This document shows positions 10,196 to 18,902 of a stretch of DNA of 64,000 nt, piece after piece. The notes below the pieces were generated by a model. The model was not told the origin of the DNA. It saw nothing but the letters and a program-made list of their open reading frames with translations, and searched no databases. Where the stretch lies: NCBI GenBank assembly GCA_021781815.1, contig JAJXWB010000001.1, positions 62,001 through 126,000 on the forward strand. Direction: 5' to 3'. How positions within the stretch are numbered: the stretch's first letter is position 1; every line of letters starts with the position of its first letter. The position numbers were made by a program, and so were the translations under genes. The stretch is from Pseudomonadota bacterium. Its GTDB lineage: Bacteria > Pseudomonadota > Alphaproteobacteria > Rhizobiales > Beijerinckiaceae.

Positions 10196-10326
10196 GTGTT
10201 CCTCCTGCGCGGATCGAACGCCCGCTCGGCAAGAATTGTCGGACGAAAAGCTTCGACAATCAATCGGGGATTTCACGGCCTTTGCAATGCGGCCGCCGGG
10301 CGCCCATATCGATGATCGAGGCTTCC

Positions 10327-11340
10327 ATGCTTGACGTCCCCTATTCCCTCGTTCTCGACGAGGACGCGAACCCGTCCTCCCACCTCGCCGAAGAGCGTTC
10401 GAACGACGCTCCGCTGCTCGACGCCTATTCCCGCGCCGTGACCGATGTGGTCGATAAAGTCGGCCCGAGCGTCGTGCGCATCGACCTGACCAGCAGCGAT
10501 GGCCGGCGCACCGGTTCTGGCTCCGGCGTCATCGTCTCGCCGGATGGACTTGTTCTCACCAACAGCCACGTTGCCGCCGCCGGCCGGCGTGCGGAGGTCA
10601 CGACTCTCGACGGACGCATGTTTTCCGCGCGCATCCTCGGCGACGATGCGGACACAGATCTCGCGCTGCTGCGGATCGACGGAAGCGACATCCTTCCCGC
10701 CGCGCGGCTCGGCGATTCCAAGGTGCTGAAGCGCGGTCAGATCGCTATCGCCATCGGCAATCCGCTCGGCTTTGACGCCACCGTGACGGCAGGCGTCATC
10801 TCTGCGCTGGGCCGCAGCTTGCGCGCGAAAAACGGCCGCCTGATCGACGATGTGATCCAGACGGACGCAGCGCTCAACCCCGGCAATTCCGGTGGTCCGC
10901 TCGTGTCGAGCGCCGGCGAGGTAATCGGCGTCAACACCGCCGTCATCATGGGCGCACAGGGCATCTGCTTTGCCGTCGCATCGAATACGGCGCAGTTCGT
11001 GCTCGGGGAAATCGTCCGGCACGGGCGCGTGCGTCGCGCTTATCTCGGCGTCGGCGCCAGCACCCTGCCGCTGCCGCGCCGGGTCGCGCTACGGCTCAAC
11101 CTGGAACAGGCGAGCGGCGCAGTCATCACAGCGATCGAGCGCGGCGCGCCCGCGGATGAATCCGGCATGTTGACCGGCGACATCATCCTCTCGATCGACA
11201 ACGCGCTGGTGACGGGCGCCGACGACATCGTGCGGCTGCTCGACGCCGCCCGCATTGGCCGCACCGTTCCGATCGACGTCCTGCGCCGCTCGGAGCAGCG
11301 GCGATTCTGGGTTGGCATGACGGAGCGGAAAGCCGCGTAG
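10327..11340 (+). CDS. Trypsin-like serine protease with PDZ domain (HtrA/S1C type), no signal peptide
   Basis: 337 residues. The S1C catalytic triad is complete: His81 (LTNSHVAA), Asp111 (DTDLALLRI) and Ser188 (NPGNSGGPL). One PDZ domain follows (about residues 245-335, with AYLGVGAS and ADESGMLTGDIILSID). Unusually for DegP/DegQ/DegS proteins, no hydrophobic N-terminal segment is seen from any of the possible starts (TTG 10282, ATG 10312, ATG 10327). The last was chosen for the GAGG six bases upstream. The protein may therefore be cytoplasmic, or exported by an unrecognised route. Divergent from the orphan binding-protein gene. Confidence 0.85.
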   Translation: MLDVPYSLVLDEDANPSSHLAEERSNDAPLLDAYSRAVTDVVDKVGPSVVRIDLTSSDGRRTGSGSGVIVSPDGLVLTNSHVAAAGRRAEVTTLDGRMFSARILGDDADTDLALLRIDGSDILPAARLGDSKVLKRGQIAIAIGNPLGFDATVTAGVISALGRSLRAKNGRLIDDVIQTDAALNPGNSGGPLVSSAGEVIGVNTAVIMGAQGICFAVASNTAQFVLGEIVRHGRVRRAYLGVGASTLPLPRRVALRLNLEQASGAVITAIERGAPADESGMLTGDIILSIDNALVTGADDIVRLLDAARIGRTVPIDVLRRSEQRRFWVGMTERKAA

Positions 11341-11357
11341 CAAATCCCTGGCGAGGC

Positions 11358-11684
11358 TCAAAGCTCCACAGGTTCGCCGGCGGCCAGCCATGCGAGCATG
11401 CTGCCGCTGAAATGCGCCTTCACATCCAGCCGCCCCCCTGCCTGTGCGCGCTCCAGAGCCTGCAAAGTGCGCCGTCCTGATCGGCAATAGACGACGACGC
11501 GCCTGCCCGGCTCGTTGGGGATCGCGGACACGTCGAATGTGGAGAGGGAATTGAGCCGTGCGCCGGCGATGCGCCCGGCGGCCCATTCATTCGGTTCGCG
11601 CACGTCGATCAGGATGATCGATCCGTCATCAAGCCCGCGCTTCACCTCCGCGAGACTCACGTCCTCGACCACGACATTCCACAT
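11358..11684 (-). CDS. Single-domain rhodanese-like protein
   Basis: 108-residue cytoplasmic rhodanese domain with the IDVRE(P)NEW motif (residues 26-34) and the active-site loop CRSGRRT, in which Cys67 would carry the persulfide. The length equals one GlpE-type domain. It is convergent with the protease gene (17-base gap) and divergent from the CHRD gene. A sulfur-transfer role is inferred from the intact Cys loop; its partner is unknown. Confidence 0.88.
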   Translation of the reverse strand: MWNVVVEDVSLAEVKRGLDDGSIILIDVREPNEWAAGRIAGARLNSLSTFDVSAIPNEPGRRVVVYCRSGRRTLQALERAQAGGRLDVKAHFSGSMLAWLAAGEPVEL

Positions 11685-11803
11685 GCGGCGCGCTCCATCA
11701 TTGCATGCGCCAGCAATAGCAAAATGCGCCGACGCGCAACACCACGGGTCTTGCCAAAATTTCCGGCCGCTCTACCTGCCCCGTTCCAACGGCGGAGGGC
11801 GAC

Positions 11804-12235
11804 ATGCGCATTTCGGTTTCAGCGGCAGCGGCGTTTGTGGCGCTTGTGGTTCTCGCGGCTGGGCCCGCGCGCGCGGAAATGGTCAAGTTCAAGGCTCATC
11901 TGAGCGCCGCCGCTGAAACGCCGCCCAACGATTCAAGAGCCTCCGGCGACGTCGTTGCAACGCTCGACACTGCGACCGGCAAGCTGAACTGGAACGGCTC
12001 CTATTCTGGGCTGACCGGGCCCGAATTGATGTCTCACTTCCACGGTCCGGGCGCGCCCGGCGCCAGCGCGCCGGTTGCCGTGCAAGCGAACGGAAAGGCG
12101 AGCCCGTTCTCCGGCTCCGCCATGCTCAGCCAAGCACAGGTCGCCGACCTCATGGCAGGCAAATGGTACTTCAACGTGCATACCGAACAGAACAAGGGCG
12201 GTGAAATCAGAGGCCAGCTTCAGAAAGCGATGTAG
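11804..12235 (+). CDS. Exported CHRD domain protein
   Basis: 143 residues: a Sec signal peptide (about 1-24, ending ARAEM) followed by one CHRD domain. The family hallmarks are visible: ETPP near the N terminus of the mature protein, SHFHGPGAPGASAPV in the middle and WYFNVHTEQNKGGEIRGQL at the end. CHRD domains occur in chordin and in many bacterial secreted proteins; their bacterial function is unknown. The stop is six bases from the end of the convergent ABC ATPase gene. Confidence 0.88.
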   Translation: MRISVSAAAAFVALVVLAAGPARAEMVKFKAHLSAAAETPPNDSRASGDVVATLDTATGKLNWNGSYSGLTGPELMSHFHGPGAPGASAPVAVQANGKASPFSGSAMLSQAQVADLMAGKWYFNVHTEQNKGGEIRGQLQKAM

Positions 12236-12241
12236 TCCCGT

Positions 12242-13546
12242 TCACTGCGGGTTTTCGAGCGAGAATGACTGCGAGGATTCGTCGTAGGCGAAGAGTTCGC
12301 CGTAGCGGCCCCAGGTCGTGACCGATCGCAGCGTCGCCTCCGCATAATCCTCGCTCATGTAGTCCTCAAGCTCCTCGCGAAAGCGGGTCGCGGGGGCGTG
12401 ATGCGAGGGGCGCTCGTCGAGCACGCGGCGGATGCGCTGCGCGAGCGGCACATAAGCAAGCAGATGATCGCCGAACAGTCGCTTGCGCACGTCGACATCC
12501 GAATCTGCAAAGCGTCGGCCGGCTTGAGTCAGCTTGATGTCGCCTTCCACCAACTCGGCGAAACGAAGAAGTTGCAGGGTTTCGGCGACAGGGAAGAGAT
12601 CGTCGATCTCCATCTGAAGCGATTCCGCCAGCGCCGGCAGATCGGCTTTTCCGTTATAGGGCTCGCCTGCAACCTCCTCCATCATGCCAGCCAGCGTATT
12701 CGTCGAGACGATCGGCAGCGACATGCCGAGACCGAGACCGGGGAACGCGCCTTCGCGCCGCGCGGAATCGTCGCGCTTCGTCATCAGCGCATAAATGTGA
12801 TCGACGAGCTGGCGGAATTCCGGATCGAGCCGGTTGCGCGGATGCGCCATATCGACCTTGATCTCGGCCGCGATTCTGCCCGGATTCGACGACAGCACCA
12901 CGATGCGATCGCACATGAGCACCGCTTCTTCGATGTTGTGCGTCACCATCAGGATCGATTTGATGGGCATACGGCCTTCGACCCACAGGTCGAGCAAATC
13001 CGTACGCAAAGTTTCGGCGGTCAGCACGTCGAGCGCCGAGAATGGCTCGTCCATGAGCAAAATATTCGGATGCACGACGAGCGCGCGCGCGAATCCGACA
13101 CGCTGGCGCATGCCGCCCGACAACTCCTTTGGATACGCGCTCTCGAAACCATCGAGTCCGATGAGATCGATTGCCTCCAGCGCCCGGCGTCGCGATTCGT
13201 CTTCGGCGACCTTCTTGGCGCGCAGCCCTATCTCCACGTTCTCGAGCACGGTGAGCCAGGGAAACAGAGCGAAACTCTGGAACACCATCGCGACGCCGTC
13301 GGCTGGCCCGTCGACGAGCGCGCCGAGATAATCGACCTCTCCCTTTGATGGTCGGTTCAGCCCGGAGACGATGCGCAGCAGGGTCGACTTGCCACAGCCG
13401 GACCGACCGAGCAGGCCGATGATTTCACCCTCGCAGATCGACAGCGAGATGTTGTCGAGTACCGGCAGACCGGGTTCGCCCGACCCTTTCTGGTAGGTCT
13501 GGCTGACCGCGCGGATGTTGAGAAGCGGAACGGACGTGTCGAGCAT
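12242..13546 (-). CDS. ABC transporter ATPase, nitrate/sulfonate type, with C-terminal AAA-associated domain
   Basis: 434 residues. The N-terminal ABC domain (about 1-260) has Walker A GRSGCGKST, the Q loop FQSFALFPW, the signature LSGGMRQR, Walker B ILLMDEPF and the H loop VTHN. A C-terminal extension of about 150 residues matches the AAA-associated domain seen on some SsuB/TauB-like ATPases. It lies 9 bases downstream of the double permease gene and will energise it. No binding protein accompanies the pair, so the substrate (nitrate, sulfonate, taurine or other) is open. Confidence 0.88.
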   Translation of the reverse strand: MLDTSVPLLNIRAVSQTYQKGSGEPGLPVLDNISLSICEGEIIGLLGRSGCGKSTLLRIVSGLNRPSKGEVDYLGALVDGPADGVAMVFQSFALFPWLTVLENVEIGLRAKKVAEDESRRRALEAIDLIGLDGFESAYPKELSGGMRQRVGFARALVVHPNILLMDEPFSALDVLTAETLRTDLLDLWVEGRMPIKSILMVTHNIEEAVLMCDRIVVLSSNPGRIAAEIKVDMAHPRNRLDPEFRQLVDHIYALMTKRDDSARREGAFPGLGLGMSLPIVSTNTLAGMMEEVAGEPYNGKADLPALAESLQMEIDDLFPVAETLQLLRFAELVEGDIKLTQAGRRFADSDVDVRKRLFGDHLLAYVPLAQRIRRVLDERPSHHAPATRFREELEDYMSEDYAEATLRSVTTWGRYGELFAYDESSQSFSLENPQ

Positions 13547-13555
13547 GCCGGACCT

Positions 13556-15292
13556 TCAGGAAAGACGCAGACGGCGTTCCGCGAATCCAAACAGCGGGCG
13601 CCACAGCAGACGATTGAACATGATGACGCACACCGACATCACGCACACGCCCAGCACGATGCGCGGAAAATCGCCTGCGGCCGTCGCCTTGGCAATATAG
13701 GCTCCGATACCGTGCGCGGAAACAGTGTCGTCGCCCCATTTGACATATTCGGCGACGATCGCCGCATTCCAGGAGCCGCCGGAGGCGGTCAGCGCGCCGG
13801 TCACGTAGTACGGGAATATGCCGGGCAATATGACTTTGCGCCACCAGTCCCAGCCGCCGATCTGGAAATTCGCGGCGACCTCCTTGAGGTCGTTCGGAAA
13901 GGCTGTCGCACCGGCAATCACGTTGAACACGATGTACCATTGCGTGCCGAATACGATTAGCAGCGACAGCCAGATGTCCGGATTGAGCGACAGCTTCAGG
14001 ATCAAGACCACAGCGACGGGAAACAGCACGTTGGCGGGAAACGCTGCAAGAAACTGCGCGAGCGGCTGCAGCTTTTCCGCGATCGCCGGCCGCAGCCCGA
14101 TCCACACTGAAACCGGCACCCAGAACAGGCTCGCGAGCGCTATCAGCGTCAGCACGCGCGCCATGGTTATGAAGGTGACGCCGACGGCCTCGCTCACATC
14201 AATGAGCCCAAGATCCCGGCTGACGAAATCATAGACCAGATACAGCGAATAGCCCGCGCCCGCCACGACGATCACATACCAGGCGATATCGAACAGGCGC
14301 GACGAAAGCCGGATGTTCGAGGCGAGTCTTTCGACGCGCGCAGGCGGTTCGAGACGCCAGAGCGCCACGCGGTGGAACAGGCGCGCAGGCGCGCGCGACG
14401 TCTGCCTGAGCCATCGCGTGCGCAGGAAGAGATCGCGAACGAAGGAGTGGGCTTCCGTCTGCGCCGCAGTCAGCTCCACACGGAACTTGTCGGAGAACGC
14501 GACGAGCGGCCGGAAGATGATCTGGTCATAGGCGAGAATGACGACCGCCATCGTGACGACGGCGGCGGCGACGCAATCTATGCGCTTTTGCTCGATCGCG
14601 AGCGCGAGATAGGAGCCGACGCCCGGCAGCTTGATCGTAGTGTCGCCGACCGAAATCGCCTCGGAGGCGACGACGAAGAACCAGCCCCCGGACATCGACA
14701 TCATCGTGTTCCAGATCAGCCCGGGCATGGCGAACGGCGTTTCGAGCTGCCAGAACTTCTGCCAGCCCGAAAAGCCGAAACTGCGCGCGACCTCCTCCAG
14801 ATCGCGCGGCACTGTGCGCAGCGACTGGTAGAATGAGAAAGCCATGTTCCAGGCCTGACTCGTGAAGATCGCAAAGATCGCCGCGCATTCGGCGCCGAGC
14901 GTCGAGCCGGGGAACAAGCCGAGGAAGAATGTCACCGTGAACGACAGGAACCCGAGCACCGGCACCGACTGCAACACGTCGAGCAACGGGATCAGCACGA
15001 GTTCGGCGCGCCGGCTCTTGGCTGCGATCGTCGCATAGCTGAAAGTGAAGGCGAGCGAACACAGGATCGCAGCAAACATGCGCAGCGTCGTGCGCAGCGC
15101 ATAGTACGGCAGGTTGGAATAATTGAGCGACAGGTCCGCGGTCACGGGCGCCGCAAGCGGAGCGGTCATGCCGCGAGAGCCCTGCACGATCAACGCCAGC
15201 AGGCCAAACACGAGGCACAGGGCGATCACATCCCATTGGTTGGGTAGCTGGCGACCCGCCAAGGCCGGCGATGCGACGGAACGTACGGCCAT
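13556..15292 (-). CDS. ABC transporter permease with two fused membrane domains
   Basis: 578 residues. There are two successive binding-protein-dependent permease domains, each with about six helices and an EAA-like loop (DLEEVARSFGFSGWQKFW in the first half, DLKEVAANFQIGGWDWWRKV in the second). This makes a single-chain pseudo-dimer that normally would be two SsuC/TauC-type subunits. ATG 15292 was preferred over an upstream in-frame TTG (15364), though neither has a strong ribosome site. It is followed at 9 bases by its ATPase. A substrate-binding protein is missing from the operon. Confidence 0.85.
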   Translation of the reverse strand: MAVRSVASPALAGRQLPNQWDVIALCLVFGLLALIVQGSRGMTAPLAAPVTADLSLNYSNLPYYALRTTLRMFAAILCSLAFTFSYATIAAKSRRAELVLIPLLDVLQSVPVLGFLSFTVTFFLGLFPGSTLGAECAAIFAIFTSQAWNMAFSFYQSLRTVPRDLEEVARSFGFSGWQKFWQLETPFAMPGLIWNTMMSMSGGWFFVVASEAISVGDTTIKLPGVGSYLALAIEQKRIDCVAAAVVTMAVVILAYDQIIFRPLVAFSDKFRVELTAAQTEAHSFVRDLFLRTRWLRQTSRAPARLFHRVALWRLEPPARVERLASNIRLSSRLFDIAWYVIVVAGAGYSLYLVYDFVSRDLGLIDVSEAVGVTFITMARVLTLIALASLFWVPVSVWIGLRPAIAEKLQPLAQFLAAFPANVLFPVAVVLILKLSLNPDIWLSLLIVFGTQWYIVFNVIAGATAFPNDLKEVAANFQIGGWDWWRKVILPGIFPYYVTGALTASGGSWNAAIVAEYVKWGDDTVSAHGIGAYIAKATAAGDFPRIVLGVCVMSVCVIMFNRLLWRPLFGFAERRLRLS

Positions 15293-15409
15293 GGGACTTT
15301 CGGATAACGTAGGCTTGAAGGCGGCGACACGGGAGGCCGTAGCAGGCCCCGCGTCAATCGCCAAGTCTGACGACGGAATTATGACGAAAGGCCCTGTCTG
15401 CGGGCAGAT

Positions 15410-16276
15410 TCAGTCCGAATCGATCACGCCGTGACGCATGACGACCACCCAGCGGCCATCAATTTTTTCGATGCTGCGCACCCGCCCTACGCCCGGAATC
15501 CTGTCACCAGGCCCGACTTCGATCAGCCCGCGCCACGTCTGTATGGTGGCGACGCCATTATGCACTCCGCGCAGCCTGTAGCCGCCGCCGGCCGCTTTCG
15601 CCTCGTCCGGGTTCGGGCTGGGCGATGCGCTCATCCCGCTTTTTGCGATCGCGCTCGTCACGATCGGGTCTGCGGTCAACCTCTCAATGCGCTCGACGCG
15701 CGCGTTCATCTGATCGAGTTTCGTCGTCGTGGCATGCTCGACCCCGTCCAGCCGCGCAGCGGTCTGCGCGGCCGCCGCCGTCGCCGCGCCTTCATGCGCC
15801 TGCGCCAGGCGAACATCCTCGGCCTGCTTCTGCGCCTGCGCGCGCAGGCTGCGCACTTCCTGCGACAGATCGCGGATCTGCGCACGCAAGTCGCTGTTTG
15901 CCCGCGAATCCTCGGGCCCCTGTTTCCATGGCAAAGCATGGTCGATCGACGCGAGTGTTCCGACGTCGCCGCGCGGCGCGCCATCGCGCAAACCGAGAAT
16001 CGTCGCGCCGGCAATCGCGACGCACGCAGCGGAGGCGGCAGCCGCCCGCCCCCACCTGCCTTTTGCAAGCGCAGCGAAGCCGGGGCGTGCGACATGCGTC
16101 GCCGCCAGCGGATCGACGATCGAGGCCTTCGCCAGTCGCTCGGCGTCGGCCGCCAACATTTCGGCCGCGCGCTGCAACCGTTCGACCGCATCGGCCGCAG
16201 ATCGGCCGATGTGGTCGGACACAGCGTCCCGTTTGGCTTTCGCAGTCAGGTCTTGAGCGCCCTGGGAACCGGCCAT
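15410..16276 (-). CDS. Unknown single-pass membrane protein with coiled coil
   Basis: 288 residues, family not recognised. Seen: an N-terminal helical region (about 1-70), one transmembrane helix (about 78-97), a coiled-coil segment (about 125-205) with heptad-like LRAQIRDLSQEVRSLRAQ, and a C-terminal beta-rich domain of about 55 residues (YRLRGVHNGVATIQTWRGLI, then VGPGDRIPGVGRV). The last domain resembles the compact C-terminal domains of PilP/GspC-like envelope proteins, but this is only an impression. A perfect CtrA box lies 53 bases upstream of its ATG, which suggests cell-cycle-controlled expression and a role in envelope, pole or division. It lies upstream of, and on the same strand as, the ABC permease gene. 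Confidence 0.75.
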   Translation of the reverse strand: MAGSQGAQDLTAKAKRDAVSDHIGRSAADAVERLQRAAEMLAADAERLAKASIVDPLAATHVARPGFAALAKGRWGRAAAASAACVAIAGATILGLRDGAPRGDVGTLASIDHALPWKQGPEDSRANSDLRAQIRDLSQEVRSLRAQAQKQAEDVRLAQAHEGAATAAAAQTAARLDGVEHATTTKLDQMNARVERIERLTADPIVTSAIAKSGMSASPSPNPDEAKAAGGGYRLRGVHNGVATIQTWRGLIEVGPGDRIPGVGRVRSIEKIDGRWVVVMRHGVIDSD

Positions 16277-16328
16277 CGCTTTGCCGCGCTTTCGTGATCT
16301 AGATCGGGCTCACTTTTGCGCGACATGG

Positions 16329-16343
16329 TTAACGCGTTGTTAA
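16329..16343. promoter_or_regulatory. Perfect CtrA box (TTAA-N7-TTAA)
   Basis: TTAACGCGTTGTTAA matches the CtrA consensus exactly: half-sites 16329-16332 and 16340-16343, with a 7-base spacer. It lies 53 bases upstream of the minus-strand membrane coiled-coil gene and just inside the gap after pxpC. CtrA is the master cell-cycle regulator of alphaproteobacteria. Confidence 0.7.
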
Positions 16344-16350
16344 CGGACGC

Positions 16351-17355
16351 CTATTCACGCGCCGAAACAACGCCGCCAACGAGATTTTGCGTCAGAAGGC
16401 TTTCCGAGGAAGGGGTCGCGCCGGCGTGCGGCGTGGCAAGCGCGCCGATCATCTGCGCCCGCGCCGCCCGCCACGCAGAGACCGCCTGCTCGACCGTCGC
16501 CTCGACGAACCGCAGGCTGGCGCCTGGCCGCATCTGCGCGAACCGGCCAAGGTCGGCCGCGATCACCGTGCCTATCTTCGGATATCCTCCGGTTGGCGCG
16601 CGGTCGGCCATCTGCACGAGCGGCAGCCCGTCGCCGGGAATTTGTATGGCCCCGAACGCGACTCCATCCGACACGATATTAAACCCTTTGGCGTGCGCGA
16701 TCCGAGGCCCTTCGAGCGCATAGGCCATCCGGTCGCTGCGCGCCGAAATGCGCCACGGCCCTTCGAGAAATCGCGCGACATTCGCCGCGTCGAAATAATC
16801 GTCCTGCGGCCCGGCGACAAAACGGATCGGGATCTCGCGCGCTGCTCCAAATTGCGCCAGTTTCTGCGGCGCGGACGGCCCAGGCCGCAACTCGGCGAGC
16901 GCGATCAGATCTCCGGCGCGAATGCCGCCGCCGCCCATGCCGGAGCGCACATGCATCGACAGCGATCCGAGTTCCGCCTGCGCATCGATCCGCCCGAACG
17001 GCGCGAGATAGGCCCAGGCGCCGACGGCGCCGGCGCGGATCGACATCGTATGTCCCGCGGCGATCGTCGCGATGCAGTCGCCGGACAGCGCCGTTCCGTC
17101 GAGCGCGATACGAAACCCGGAGCTGACGATCGCCACCCCGATCTCCGCGCCTTCGGCGACGACATCCAGGCCGCCCACGGAAATTTCAAGCGCCACCGCC
17201 CCCGCCGCCCCGCCGGCGGCAAGATTGGCGGCCTCGTGCGCCAGAGCGTCCATCGGTCCGGCCGGCGTCACTCCATACCGCAGATAGCCCCACCGACCGG
17301 CGTCCTGGAGGGTGACTCCCGGCCCGGCGCGCAGCACACGCAGACCGGCGTTCAT
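16351..17355 (-). CDS. pxpC: 5-oxoprolinase subunit C (biotin-dependent carboxyltransferase family)
   Basis: 334-residue protein of the KipA/PxpC (allophanate hydrolase subunit 2) family. Conserved blocks include GPGVTLQDAGRWGYLRYGV near the N terminus, GPMDALAHEAANLA, and GDGLPLVQMADRAPTGGYPKI in the C-terminal half. With PxpA and PxpB it forms the ATP-dependent bacterial 5-oxoprolinase that hydrolyses 5-oxoproline to glutamate. Its ATG overlaps the pxpB stop by four bases, so the two are translationally coupled. It is the last gene of the 5-oxoproline operon. Confidence 0.92.
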   Translation of the reverse strand: MNAGLRVLRAGPGVTLQDAGRWGYLRYGVTPAGPMDALAHEAANLAAGGAAGAVALEISVGGLDVVAEGAEIGVAIVSSGFRIALDGTALSGDCIATIAAGHTMSIRAGAVGAWAYLAPFGRIDAQAELGSLSMHVRSGMGGGGIRAGDLIALAELRPGPSAPQKLAQFGAAREIPIRFVAGPQDDYFDAANVARFLEGPWRISARSDRMAYALEGPRIAHAKGFNIVSDGVAFGAIQIPGDGLPLVQMADRAPTGGYPKIGTVIAADLGRFAQMRPGASLRFVEATVEQAVSAWRAARAQMIGALATPHAGATPSSESLLTQNLVGGVVSARE

Positions 17356-18083
17356 CTCAGCGCCTCACGCCTTGCGATGTCCTCTCCGGCCAGTGCGCGC
17401 GCATCCAGCGTCTCGAACGTCGCACGGTCAACCGGATCGAAGCGCAATTCATCGCCGACGTCGACGAGGAAAGGCGGCGATCGCCGCGCCGCATACATGC
17501 GTTCGGGCGTGCGGCCAATGACGTACCAGCCTGTCGGCATGGAAATCGTAGCCACCAGCGACAGTCCGCCGCCGATCAACACCGCATTTTGCGGCGTAGG
17601 CGCCCGCACCGCGGCGCGCCGCGAAACGGCGAGCTCGTCCGGCAACCCGCCGAGATAGCAATAGCCCGGCGCAAAGCCATACATGTAGACGCGATAAGCG
17701 GCGCCGGCGTGCAGCGCGACGACGCGATCGATAGCGAGCGTCGTCATTTCCGCGATCTGGCCGATGTCCTCGGCGATCGCTGGATCGTAGCAGCAGGGCA
17801 GGAGCCAGCGCGCCTTCGGTTCCGGCGCAGCGACATGCGCCGCCTCGATCGCCGCGACGCGGGCGACGAGTTCTGCGCGCGAGACGACAAGCGGATCATA
17901 ATGAATCATCAGCGAGCGGTAGGTCGGCAGGGTCTCGCGCACGCCCGGCACGCGCGCCTCGCTCAGCGCCGCATCGAGCGCGAGCGCCTTGCCATTGATC
18001 TGCGGATCGACGGTCGAGCCGAACTCGACGACGAGCGCCCGTTCGCCAGCGTCGAGTACTCGATATTCGGCCTGCGATCTCAT
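17352..18083 (-). CDS. pxpB: 5-oxoprolinase subunit B (KipI family)
   Basis: 243-residue KipI/allophanate-hydrolase-subunit-1 protein. Family blocks are clear: ALVVEFG near the N terminus, LPCCYDP, VYMYGFAPGYCYLGGLP, and the C-terminal GGGLSLVATISMPTGWYVIG segment. It acts with PxpC in the ATP-dependent cleavage of 5-oxoproline. ATG 18083 is five bases after the pxpA stop. A longer in-frame reading would run into pxpA and is rejected. It overlaps pxpC by four bases. Confidence 0.92.
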   Translation of the reverse strand: MRSQAEYRVLDAGERALVVEFGSTVDPQINGKALALDAALSEARVPGVRETLPTYRSLMIHYDPLVVSRAELVARVAAIEAAHVAAPEPKARWLLPCCYDPAIAEDIGQIAEMTTLAIDRVVALHAGAAYRVYMYGFAPGYCYLGGLPDELAVSRRAAVRAPTPQNAVLIGGGLSLVATISMPTGWYVIGRTPERMYAARRSPPFLVDVGDELRFDPVDRATFETLDARALAGEDIARREALR

Positions 18084-18087
18084 GGGT

Positions 18088-18852
18088 TCACGCCGACGCA
18101 AAGGCGCGGACGGCAATGCCCGCGTTCTCAAGCGCCCCGCGCACCCGCCGCGCGCTCTCGACCGCATGTGGAGAATCGCCATGGACACAGACCGAGCCGA
18201 TCGCGGTCGGGACATGCCTGCCGTTCGCCGTAATGATTGCGCCGGCCTTCACCATCGCAACCACGCGCGCCGCTGCTCCGTCCGGATCGAGGATCATCGC
18301 CCCTGGTTTGCCGCGCGGAATGAGGTGGCCCTCTTCGGAATAGCCCCGATCGGCAAAGATTTCTGCGACGCCGGCCAGCCCCATCGTCTCCGCCGCCCGA
18401 ACCTGCTCGCCCGCAGCAATCGTCAGCCAGACCAGCGAAGCGTCGACGGCCCGGATGGCGCGTCCGACCGCCTCAGCCGTCGCTCGCTCGGTCTCGCAGA
18501 GATTGCCGAGGGCGCCGTGGCATTTCACGTAGGCGATGCGCGTTCCCGCGTAGGCCGCCAGCGCCTGCGCTGCGCCGATCTGGTAGGCGACGAGCCTCTC
18601 GATTTCGCCGTTCGAGAATGGCATCGGCCGGCGTCCGAAGCCCCAGAGATCCGGGAATCCGGGATGCGCGCCGACTGCAACGCCGCGCTGCTTCGCGCGC
18701 GCGAACGTGTGCGCCATGATTTCCGGATCGCCCGCATGAAAGCCGCATGCGACATTGGCCGACGTCACGATATCCAGCATCGCGTCGTCGTCGCCGCAAG
18801 TATAGGCGCCGAAGCCTTCGGCAATGTCGGAATTGAGATCGACGGTCGCCAT
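18088..18852 (-). CDS. pxpA: 5-oxoprolinase subunit A (LamB/YcsF family)
   Basis: 254 residues. The LamB/YcsF signature is complete: an N-terminal VDLNSDIAEGFG, then SANVACGFHAGDP, VGAHPGFPD, YVKCHGALG and a C-terminal SVCVHGDSPHAV. PxpA is thought to catalyse the ring-opening part of the 5-oxoprolinase reaction. ATG 18852 follows GAGGGG at good spacing. It is preceded by livF (50-base gap) and followed by pxpB, so hydrolase and importer are probably co-transcribed. Confidence 0.92.
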   Translation of the reverse strand: MATVDLNSDIAEGFGAYTCGDDDAMLDIVTSANVACGFHAGDPEIMAHTFARAKQRGVAVGAHPGFPDLWGFGRRPMPFSNGEIERLVAYQIGAAQALAAYAGTRIAYVKCHGALGNLCETERATAEAVGRAIRAVDASLVWLTIAAGEQVRAAETMGLAGVAEIFADRGYSEEGHLIPRGKPGAMILDPDGAAARVVAMVKAGAIITANGRHVPTAIGSVCVHGDSPHAVESARRVRGALENAGIAVRAFASA

Positions 18853-18902
18853 GTCGCTGCCCCTCATGAACCATGAGCATTCAGTCTCACGGTCCCCCAG
18901 CC

